DNA from: JBBQLG01 sp038327655
GTDB lineage: Bacteria; Bacteroidota; Bacteroidia; Cytophagales; Spirosomataceae
Direction of reading: 5' to 3'
NCBI GenBank assembly: GCA_038327655.1
Contig: JBBQLG010000082.1
Location: forward strand, 1 to 27,436
DNA length: 27,436 nt
The notes under the pieces: generated by a model
Databases searched by the model: none
What the model was told of the DNA's origin: nothing
The model's input: the letters and a program-made list of their open reading frames with translations, nothing else
Translations under genes and position numbers: made by a program
Shown: piece by piece, positions 7,078-13,076 of the stretch
Position numbering within the stretch: the first letter of the stretch is position 1
Layout: the number at the start of each line of letters is the position of its first letter

Positions 7078-7659
7078 ATGAACACGACCGATTTAGCCCC
7101 AACCCCCATCGAAAAGGCACTTCGCCCTTTCACCGTCGCTCCCTCGAAACCCACCGATACCGGCGTGGGAAACGGCGTTAACATGGTCCGAACTATGATT
7201 CGGCAAAGTCAAACTAACAACCAGTTTAGCTGTATCGAAGGCTACGTTGAACCCCGGCGCATGGGGCCGCCGATTCATCTGCACGAAGCAGCCGATGAAC
7301 TCATGTACGTGGTCGAAGGCACGGCAGGGATGATGGTCGACGGCGAGATTTTTATTGTCGAAGCGGGTGGTTTCGGATTCCGTCCGCACGGACTGGTCCA
7401 TACGTTTTTTAACCCGTCGGACAAACCGCTCCGGTTTATCGATATGTTCCCGAATCAGGCGCTGGAAGTCTATCTGGAGGGCATGTTTACCGGCATTCCG
7501 GCTAAACTGATTGCACAGGGTATTCAGCCCGGAACGCCCGAATTTGGTGCCGGTATGCAGACTGGGCTACGGGAACTCGACCAGCAGTTTGACATCGTCT
7601 GGTTTATGGACGATCCGCGTTATCAGGAAATTGTTGAAACGTACGGATTAACGATTTAA
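7078..7659 (+). CDS. Small cupin protein, paralog of the one at 20
   Basis: A 193-residue cytosolic cupin. Motif 1 GPPIHLHEAADE supplies H67, H69 and E74; motif 2 FGFRPHGLVHTFFN supplies H108. It shares long blocks with the 183-residue cupin at 20 (FSCIE, EPRRMGPP, FRPHGLVHTF, RFIDMFP) but has a longer C-terminal tail (GIQPGTPEFGAGMQTG and WFMDDPRYQEI). No signal peptide is present. It follows the AraC remnant and carries its own promoter module at 6994-7031. A strong hairpin follows its stop. Substrate unknown. Confidence 0.88.
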   Translation: MNTTDLAPTPIEKALRPFTVAPSKPTDTGVGNGVNMVRTMIRQSQTNNQFSCIEGYVEPRRMGPPIHLHEAADELMYVVEGTAGMMVDGEIFIVEAGGFGFRPHGLVHTFFNPSDKPLRFIDMFPNQALEVYLEGMFTGIPAKLIAQGIQPGTPEFGAGMQTGLRELDQQFDIVWFMDDPRYQEIVETYGLTI

Positions 7660-7664
7660 GGGGA

Positions 7665-7703
7665 GTTTAGTGGTAAAAAATCAACGTTTTTTTACCACTA
7701 AAC
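7665..7703 (+). terminator. Hairpin after cupin 7078 (16-bp stem), overlapping next promoter
   Basis: GTTTAGTGGTAAAAAA (7665-7680) pairs perfectly with TTTTTTACCACTAAAC (7688-7703) around a 7-nt loop, five bases after the stop codon. The A-tract and T-run resemble a bidirectional terminator, although the T-run is in the stem rather than after it. The right arm contains the TTTTACCA box of the next promoter module. Confidence 0.55.
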
Positions 7704-7727
7704 CACTCCACACGGCCAATACTTTTG
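7690..7727 (+). promoter_or_regulatory. Array promoter 2: TTTTACCA-N22-TACTTTTG
   Basis: TTTTACCA (7690-7697), 22 nt, TACTTTTG (7720-7727, perfect TAnnTTTG), then 40 nt to the ATG at 7768. The box is embedded in the hairpin arm of the preceding terminator-like element. Confidence 0.6.
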
Positions 7728-7767
7728 CCTAACACATTCAAAACCGCATCGGCGGCCCCTATAAGTT

Positions 7768-8352
7768 ATGCAACGCAGAAAATTCCTATCCGTATCCACG
7801 GTGGCCGTATCCACGGTGGCATCAACCCTATCGGCTACGGCTTCGGTGGCAATGGCCGCTCCAAAGTCAGCCAAAACCGAACGTACCAACAAAGGCTTTG
7901 TTGTTAAATCAGGGCAAAATCGCTTTGGCGAGAAGACCCAACTCATTGGACATAATCCCGTTGATATTAAAGTCTCGACCAAAGATACCGATGGCGCCTT
8001 GAGCATCTCTGAATATACGGGCTACACGAAAGGAGGGCCTCCGCTTCACATCCATCCCGCGCAGGACGAAGTGTTTATTATTCTCGAAGGGGAGCATCTG
8101 TTTCAACTGGGCGATACGCAATATCGACTGACGACCGGTGATACCATTTTTATCCCCCGCAATACGCCCCATGCCCCGGCGCAACTGAGCGACAAAGGCA
8201 AGTACTTGTTCTTTTTCACCCCATCGGGCAAAATGGAAGATTTTTTCAGAAGTCTGGGGGCATTGCCCGCGCAGGCTTCGCCCCAGGAATTTGTCAAGGT
8301 CTTTACCGACCACGACATGAAGGTGGTGGGTCCACCGCTAAAAATTGACTGA
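7768..8352 (+). CDS. Tat-exported cupin protein
   Basis: A 194-residue protein beginning MQRRKFLSVSTVAVSTV, a twin-arginine (RRKFL) leader with a likely cleavage after SVAMA or so; the mature barrel would fold in the cytosol with its metal and be exported to the periplasm. The cupin ligands are H94, H96 and E101 in PPLHIHPAQDE and H135 in IPRNTPHAP. It is a paralog of the Tat cupin at 10908 (shared GDTxFIPR, GPPL, FFFTPSGKMEDFF versus SILPGKGMETFF). Its own promoter module precedes it at 7690. Role unknown; quercetinase-like or sugar-modifying activity would be guesses. Confidence 0.88.
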   Translation: MQRRKFLSVSTVAVSTVASTLSATASVAMAAPKSAKTERTNKGFVVKSGQNRFGEKTQLIGHNPVDIKVSTKDTDGALSISEYTGYTKGGPPLHIHPAQDEVFIILEGEHLFQLGDTQYRLTTGDTIFIPRNTPHAPAQLSDKGKYLFFFTPSGKMEDFFRSLGALPAQASPQEFVKVFTDHDMKVVGPPLKID

Positions 8353-8374
8353 ACCCGCGATGTTACCGTAACAA

Positions 8375-8947
8375 TCAGGCAAACAGGTCGCTCACCGCGA
8401 ACTGAAAATCCGGTACGACCGGCGCAGCCGATAGCATTGCCGACCCTCTATACGCTTTCGACTTGTCGGGCGAGGTATAGACGTGAATCCGTTGGTTGAG
8501 CGGTTCGATGTACCACACCAGCCCGGCACCCCCGTCGAAGTGATCCTGTACTTTGTCGCTCACATCCTGAAACGATTCTGATTCGGACAAAATCTCGATG
8601 GCGAAGCGGGTACTCACACGCTTACCCCTCCGAATAGCCGTTAACTGTTCGCTGGAAAAATAAGTCAGGTCTGGGATGCGTTTCCGGACGCCGTCGACAT
8701 ACGAATCACTTTCAGCCATCAGTATGTCTCCCTGCCGGAAAGAATTCGTCTGCATAAACTGCCGCATCAGAAAATTGGTAAGGATTACTCCGTATTGTTT
8801 CATGGATCTTGGAATAATTTCTCCCCGCACAAACTCGTAGCTACCATCGTTGCCGGGTTGCCGCTGCCACTGCTCAAACTCATCAACGGTTTGCAGTGTA
8901 GTGGGCAGTTGCTTAAGAAGTGCTTCTGTTGTCGTTACCATCATCAC
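8375..8947 (-). CDS. Uma2-family (DUF820) putative restriction-like endonuclease
   Basis: A 190-residue protein of the Uma2 family, which has a PD-(D/E)XK nuclease fold. Visible features are the entry block VDEFEQWQRQPGNDGSYEFVRGEII, the RKRIPDLTYFS segment carrying the PD acid, and AIEILSESES with the downstream acid, then KVQDHF and VWYIEPLNQRIHVY. The family is abundant in cyanobacteria and Bacteroidota; its physiological role is poorly defined. The start is one of three successive ATG codons at 8947, 8944 or 8941. A TATATTTG -7 element is 17 nt upstream (8965-8972, minus strand). It is the only intact minus-strand gene within the AraC/cupin array, so it is probably an independent insertion. 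Confidence 0.85.
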   Translation of the reverse strand: MMMVTTTEALLKQLPTTLQTVDEFEQWQRQPGNDGSYEFVRGEIIPRSMKQYGVILTNFLMRQFMQTNSFRQGDILMAESDSYVDGVRKRIPDLTYFSSEQLTAIRRGKRVSTRFAIEILSESESFQDVSDKVQDHFDGGAGLVWYIEPLNQRIHVYTSPDKSKAYRGSAMLSAAPVVPDFQFAVSDLFA

Positions 8948-8964
8948 GTTGTTGGCTTATACCT

Positions 8965-8972
8965 CAAATATA
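8965..8972 (-). promoter_or_regulatory. TATATTTG -7 element of the Uma2 gene
   Basis: Minus strand TATATTTG is a perfect TAnnTTTG match 17 nt before the ATG at 8947. No convincing -33 box is seen. Confidence 0.45.
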
Positions 8973-9036
8973 ACCCTTTCTGTATGCCTTTCATGTAAGA
9001 ATATGCCTTGATAATGGCTCACCGAAAATGAAAATT

Positions 9037-9069
9037 TTTTGACTTACGGTCTGTAAATCAGCATCTTTG
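9037..9069 (+). promoter_or_regulatory. Candidate leaderless promoter of AraC copy 2
   Basis: TTTTGAC (TTTT at 9037-9040) is followed 21 nt later by CATCTTTG (9062-9069), a one-mismatch -7 element. The ATG codons at 9073 and 9076 are only 3 and 6 nt further, so transcription would start at or inside the start codon. An inverted repeat TTAC...GTAA lies between the two boxes. Confidence 0.3.
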
Positions 9070-9072
9070 ACT

Positions 9073-9909
9073 ATGATGTATCGCCTGGTTCAACCCGATC
9101 CCGCCCTACGGCTCTATATCCGAAGCTACATGATGTGGCATCTGGCGTTCGACCCCAAAGAACCGCAACCAGTGAAAGCGTATCCGGTTAGCCCCGAAGA
9201 GGGCATGACCTTTTATATCAAAGGGTGGGTGCAGGCGGAAAGCGATGGACTGGGGCTGGCCGACAAACGGGCCCAGACGGTTATTTTTGGTCAGGCGAAT
9301 CGGCGGCAAAATCTGTTTCTGCCCTATGAGTTCCTGACCGTTCATGTCTATTTCCAGCCGGGAGCGATGTTCAGACTGCTCAGAATTCCGATGACCGAAC
9401 TGGTGCATCAGTACATCGACGCTGAATCGATCTGGGGGCGCGATGTTCGGGAGGTGAACGACCAACTCGCCAACGCCCCGGACTACGATAGCCTGCCCCG
9501 GATTCTGGATGCGTTTTTTGGGCGAAAAATTAATCAGTGTGCCCCGCAGAATCATCCCATTGATCGAATCGGGCAATTGATTCTCAACAATCCACACGGG
9601 TTTCGACTGGAACAAATGGCGTGTGAAGCCTGCCTGAGTAACCGGGCATTTGAGAAGCGATTTATGCAGCAGGTTGGCGTGAATCCCAAGTTCTTTGCCC
9701 GCGTCAGTCGGTTCTGGAAGGCCTTTAAACTCAAAGAAAGTAATCCATCGCTCGACTGGCTGACCATCGCGATTCAAACCGGCTACACCGATTATCAGCA
9801 TCTGGTGAAAGATTTTAAGCAGTTTGCCGGTACAACCCCTACCGTGCTGATGAACCAGAACGCCCAGGACCCCGACCACCGGGCCGGTATGACATTCAAC
9901 TACAGGTAG
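9073..9909 (+). CDS. AraC-family transcriptional regulator (array copy 2)
   Basis: About 278 residues. The frame can be read from a TTG at 9067, but ATG 9073 gives MMYRLVQPDPALRLYI, which aligns without gaps with MIHQFIQPSLHLRSFV of the next copy, so I choose it. The N-terminal sensing domain includes FQPGAMFRLLRIPMTEL and YIDAESIWGRDVREV. The C-terminal double HTH has FRLEQMACEACLSNRAFEKR and LDWLTIAIQTGYTDYQHLVK then FAGTTPT. It is followed 83 nt later by copy 3 on the same strand. The N-terminal domains differ more than the HTH regions, suggesting different signals but possibly similar DNA sites. Confidence 0.92.
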   Translation: MMYRLVQPDPALRLYIRSYMMWHLAFDPKEPQPVKAYPVSPEEGMTFYIKGWVQAESDGLGLADKRAQTVIFGQANRRQNLFLPYEFLTVHVYFQPGAMFRLLRIPMTELVHQYIDAESIWGRDVREVNDQLANAPDYDSLPRILDAFFGRKINQCAPQNHPIDRIGQLILNNPHGFRLEQMACEACLSNRAFEKRFMQQVGVNPKFFARVSRFWKAFKLKESNPSLDWLTIAIQTGYTDYQHLVKDFKQFAGTTPTVLMNQNAQDPDHRAGMTFNYR

Positions 9910-9929
9910 CCGGTGAAAAATTGCGGATT

Positions 9930-9967
9930 TTCTACCACCAGTCCGCCCGAAAAACGACTAATCTTTG
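9930..9967 (+). promoter_or_regulatory. Array promoter 3: TTCTACCA-N22-AATCTTTG
   Basis: TTCTACCA (9930-9937), exactly 22 nt, AATCTTTG (9960-9967; one mismatch to TAnnTTTG), then 25 nt to the ATG at 9993. The bases before the box, GCGGATTTTC, recur before array promoter 4 (GCGGATTTTT). Confidence 0.55.
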
Positions 9968-9992
9968 TGCGTGACACAAAACGGATTCGGTT

Positions 9993-10820
9993 ATGATTCA
10001 TCAGTTTATACAGCCCTCGCTACACCTGCGCAGCTTCGTAAAGAACTACTTTCTGCTGCATTTTGTGTTCGATAAAAACAAGCCGATTCCCATCAAACCA
10101 TTCCCGGTCAGGCCACAGCAGTGCATCGTGTTTTACGTAAGAGGGTGCATAACGGCACTCCATTCAGAAACGCAGTTGGCTACCCTGTTCCCCAAAACAG
10201 CCATCAATGGGCCACAGCTATCGCGGTTCGATTTCAAACTGTCGCCCGATTATCTGATGCTATCGGTCGATTTCCAGCCCGGAGCGTTATCGAAATTCTT
10301 ACGAATGCCCTTCACTACTGACTTTATCGACCACCGAATCGACGCCGAAGCCATTCTGAATCCCGACATTCATCGGGTGCATGAACAACTGGCCAACGCT
10401 ACTCGGTATGAAAGCCTGATTCCAATTATAGAGACTTATCTCTGGAAACGGATACAGTCCCTACGGGCTGAATTTCAGGCTATTGATTGGGTGAGCCGTG
10501 TTATTGCCGACACCCCGACGGCTTTTTCAATGGATCAGTTGGCGGGGCAAGCCTGTTTATCGGTCAGTCAGTTTGAACGTCGATTCAGGCAACAGGTCGG
10601 TATTTCGCCCAAGTTGTTTGCCCGTACGAATCGTTTTCATAATGCGTTTCAACTCAAAGACCAAAACCCGGCTCTCGACTGGCTGAGTATTGCCCTCCAG
10701 ACCGGCTACACCGACTACCAGCACCTGGTGAAAGATTTCAAGCAGTTTTCGGGCGCAACGCCCAACAGCCTGTTACTGGCACAGGCCAATGCCCCCGAAC
10801 GGATTCTGGGCATTGGCTAA
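9993..10820 (+). CDS. AraC-family transcriptional regulator (array copy 3)
   Basis: A 275-residue paralog of the regulator at 9073. It has FQPGALSKFLRMPFTTDF, IDAEAILNPDIHRVHEQLANA in the sensing domain, and a double HTH (FSMDQLAGQACLSVSQFERR; LDWLSIALQTGYTDYQHLVK; FSGATPNSLL). The second HTH is almost identical to that of copy 2, so the two proteins probably recognise related sites. It is preceded by promoter module 3 and followed by module 4 and the Tat cupin at 10908. This regulator-then-cupin order repeats the remnant-plus-cupin order at 6906-7659. Confidence 0.92.
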   Translation: MIHQFIQPSLHLRSFVKNYFLLHFVFDKNKPIPIKPFPVRPQQCIVFYVRGCITALHSETQLATLFPKTAINGPQLSRFDFKLSPDYLMLSVDFQPGALSKFLRMPFTTDFIDHRIDAEAILNPDIHRVHEQLANATRYESLIPIIETYLWKRIQSLRAEFQAIDWVSRVIADTPTAFSMDQLAGQACLSVSQFERRFRQQVGISPKLFARTNRFHNAFQLKDQNPALDWLSIALQTGYTDYQHLVKDFKQFSGATPNSLLLAQANAPERILGIG

Positions 10821-10836
10821 CCATAAGTCGCGGATT

Positions 10837-10874
10837 TTTTACCAATGCCTGCCCAGTGTCCCCGCTTACTTTTG
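10837..10874 (+). promoter_or_regulatory. Array promoter 4: TTTTACCA-N22-TACTTTTG
   Basis: TTTTACCA (10837-10844), exactly 22 nt, TACTTTTG (10867-10874, perfect TAnnTTTG), then 33 nt to the ATG at 10908. Its position inside the longest open frame of the cupin gene shows that the upstream ATG at 10845 is not the start. Confidence 0.6.
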
Positions 10875-10907
10875 ACCTGTTCATTCACCACCAAACAGGT
10901 TAACGCC

Positions 10908-11471
10908 ATGAAACGTCGTCGCTTTATTCAGAATACGCTTGCCGCCGGTACTACGCTGGCTTTACCCGTCAAGGCGACCCGGCACCTGCCTCCCCAAAAA
11001 GGCTTTAAAGTCGGCGCGTTGGCCAATCGACACGCCGAGAAGATCCTGTACGGCCAAACGCCCATTGACTTCAAGCTCCTCAGCAGCGACACCGACGATC
11101 GGCTCTCGGTGTTTATCAGTGCTAACAACCAGAAAGGCTTCGGGCCACCCCTGCACGTCCACCACTCGTTCGACGAGTTTTTTTGTGTTCTCGATGGTGA
11201 TTTTTTGTTTCAGTTGGATGAGGAGACGCTCTCGGTAAAACGGGGTGATACGGTCTTTATTCCCCGCCATGTCCGGCATCGGTTCGACTGTGTGAGCGAA
11301 AAACCGGGTACGCTCCTGGTGTCCATTTTACCCGGCAAAGGCATGGAAACTTTTTTTGCGAAGATGGGTAAACTCCTGCCGGCCACCGGCGCCCCTGATA
11401 GGGCTGCGATGCAGAAACTATACGCAGCTTATGATTCGGAGATTCTGGGGCCGCCGATGGGCGTTAAGTAG
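10908..11471 (+). CDS. Tat-exported cupin protein, paralog of the one at 7768
   Basis: The frame opens at ATG 10845, but the promoter module lies across that point and the ATG at 10908 gives MKRRRFIQNTLAAGTTLALP, a twin-arginine leader, so the 187-residue form is preferred. Cupin ligands are H83, H85 and E90 in PPLHVHHSFDE and H124 in FIPRHVRHRF. It matches the cupin at 7768 over the whole barrel and in the tail (DSEILGPPMGVK versus DMKVVGPPLKID). It ends the array; the next gene is convergent. The 133-nt gap after it holds only a weak CGGCA/TGCCG hairpin near 11500. Confidence 0.88.
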   Translation: MKRRRFIQNTLAAGTTLALPVKATRHLPPQKGFKVGALANRHAEKILYGQTPIDFKLLSSDTDDRLSVFISANNQKGFGPPLHVHHSFDEFFCVLDGDFLFQLDEETLSVKRGDTVFIPRHVRHRFDCVSEKPGTLLVSILPGKGMETFFAKMGKLLPATGAPDRAAMQKLYAAYDSEILGPPMGVK

Positions 11472-11604
11472 CGATTTTTTGACACACTCCTTTTACGTAC
11501 GGCACTCAATGCCGGGTAACGAATACTGTTTTGCCTAACGGTAACTGCCGGAGTTGGTTTACTGCCGACCAATACGTCCAAGGAGGTGCATTCAGGCGAT
11601 TGGG

Positions 11605-12966
11605 TCACCGCAGCCATCCTCCCGTGAAGCCAGCCCGCTTCAGACCGCGCCGGATGTGCGGATTACGCTTCATCAGGTTCCAGACAAAACGGGTTCGGGC
11701 GTTTTCGGCCATCAATAAAATTGGTCCCTGGTCGATGCCGAGGTAATCTATGTCAAACCAGCCGGTCGTGGTTGACCCGTTGGCAAAGCGGGAAGCATAG
11801 TGGTAGGTTGGATTAAAGGCATCCCGGAAACCGTACCTGCCGTATAATTTAGCCCCGTATTTAGCCTTCATCGCGCGCAGGGCAGGCAGGCAGATCTCGG
11901 GGGCAAACGCGACCGAACCACCGGCCGCCGTGGGGGCAATTGTGCCATCGTCGACAATCTGCTGAATGGCAGCCCCGCGCGCCCGGTAAGAGAAAAAAGT
12001 GCGGCCGTTCACCGTGGTATCTTTGGGCCCGTCGCAGGCAGTAAGGCCCCAGATGGTTGCGCTGTAATCCTGCCACTTAGCCGGATTTGCCAGACAATAC
12101 GCCCGGTTGGCATAGGTCGCCCGGCGCGAATTTTCGGCGTAGTCGATGCCTTTCGTGCGCAGGTAAGCATCCTGAATGCCCCGAAAATCAATCCAGACGT
12201 GGGAGTACTGATGGCCAAACAGCGGGTCGAAATTAAGGTGCGTCTGCCCGTAAAACGATTTCCATAGGTAGGTTTTGGTCCAGGCAGTCCACACCTCGGG
12301 GCCGACCGGGTGCGTTGGCGACCCCAGCGCCAGCACGTACAGCAGCATGGCTTCATTATACCCCGTCCAGTCGTTGTTGATGAATCCCGTTTCGGGGTGC
12401 CAGCCCATCGACACAAACGGCCGGTGATGCTGGAACCAGTTCCAGTCCACACGGTCGTAAATCTGCTCGGCCAGCCGCCGGATTTCGGTTTCGGCGGGTG
12501 TGTTTTTATCGAAATAGGTCTGGCAACTCAATACCCCGCCCAGCAGCAGGGCCGTATCAATCGTCGACAGTTCGACCTGTTTGAACCGTTCGCCGGTTTT
12601 CATGTCCAGAAAGTGGTAGAAAAAGCCTTTATAGCCCGACACGCCCCCGGCGCGTTCCGACTGCGGGGCCAGCGCAAAAAAGCGCAGCGTTTTCAGGGTC
12701 CGGTTGGTGGCCTGAGCACGGGTGATGTATCCCCGCTCAACGCCGACCAAATACGCGGTCAGGCCGAAGCCGACAGACGCGATGCTGGAGAACGACGGGG
12801 TTGGGGCGCGGTCGGGGAGCAGGCCATTTTGCGGATTGGCCGTTTCCCAGAAAAACCGGAATGTATCGCGCTCCAGGCTGTCGAGGAAGGCGTTGTCGGT
12901 GGGCGTCAGTTTATACTGCGCTTGGGCGGTGGTGAAGGTGATGAGGAAAAGGAGGAAGCTTCTCAT
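11605..12966 (-). CDS. Secreted GH144 glycoside hydrolase (beta-1,2-glucanase family)
   Basis: A 453-residue enzyme with a Sec signal peptide (MRSFLLFLITFTTAQAQ, cleavage near AQA-Q), predicted periplasmic. The rest is one Glycoamylase/COG5368 (GH144) alpha/alpha barrel. Diagnostic blocks are DTFRFFWETANPQNGLLPDR near the N-terminus, ASVGFGLTAY, GYNEAMLLYVLALGSPTHP, IWGLTACDGP, DDGTIAPTAAGGS and YLGIDQGPILLMAENARTRF. Characterised GH144 members hydrolyse beta-1,2-glucan (endo-glucanase, or exo release of sophorose). The specific catalytic acids cannot be assigned from sequence alone. It is the last gene of the locus; its periplasmic location suggests processing of imported oligosaccharides made by the surface paralog at 13077. 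Confidence 0.92.
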   Translation of the reverse strand: MRSFLLFLITFTTAQAQYKLTPTDNAFLDSLERDTFRFFWETANPQNGLLPDRAPTPSFSSIASVGFGLTAYLVGVERGYITRAQATNRTLKTLRFFALAPQSERAGGVSGYKGFFYHFLDMKTGERFKQVELSTIDTALLLGGVLSCQTYFDKNTPAETEIRRLAEQIYDRVDWNWFQHHRPFVSMGWHPETGFINNDWTGYNEAMLLYVLALGSPTHPVGPEVWTAWTKTYLWKSFYGQTHLNFDPLFGHQYSHVWIDFRGIQDAYLRTKGIDYAENSRRATYANRAYCLANPAKWQDYSATIWGLTACDGPKDTTVNGRTFFSYRARGAAIQQIVDDGTIAPTAAGGSVAFAPEICLPALRAMKAKYGAKLYGRYGFRDAFNPTYHYASRFANGSTTTGWFDIDYLGIDQGPILLMAENARTRFVWNLMKRNPHIRRGLKRAGFTGGWLR

Positions 12967-12986
12967 GATTGAACCGCTTCAGCGTT

Positions 12987-13071
12987 TAACCGCAAAGGCG
13001 CGGAGGTTTTCGCCAGGTTCGCAAAGAAATCTCCGCGTACTTTGCGAAAATCCATTGCGCCTTTGCGGTTA
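12987..13071. repeat. Nested inverted repeat between the GH144 genes
   Basis: The outer arms TAACCGCAAAGGCGC (12987-13001) and GCGCCTTTGCGGTTA (13057-13071) are exact complements. Inside, TTCGCAAAG (13018-13026) pairs with CTTTGCGAA (13040-13048), and GGTTTTCGC / GCGAAAATCC nearly pair as well. The element is built from CGCAAAG units on both strands and almost fills the 110-nt gap. It looks like a dispersed REP-type palindrome. Read from the minus strand it would give a long, interrupted stem that may protect or attenuate the transcript between the two enzymes. Confidence 0.85.
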
Positions 13072-13076
13072 GAAAC

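Noticed and set aside
9106..9879. 257-codon frame antisense to AraC copy 2
   Set aside because: The plus strand encodes a complete AraC protein matching its neighbours; the antisense translation shows no motif.
11472..11604. Fifth promoter module after the last cupin (TTTTTTGAC and TACTGTTTTGCCTAACG)
   Set aside because: The text resembles the other spacers, but the ACCA box is absent, the distance is about 43 nt, and no plus-strand gene follows; at most it is a decayed repeat.
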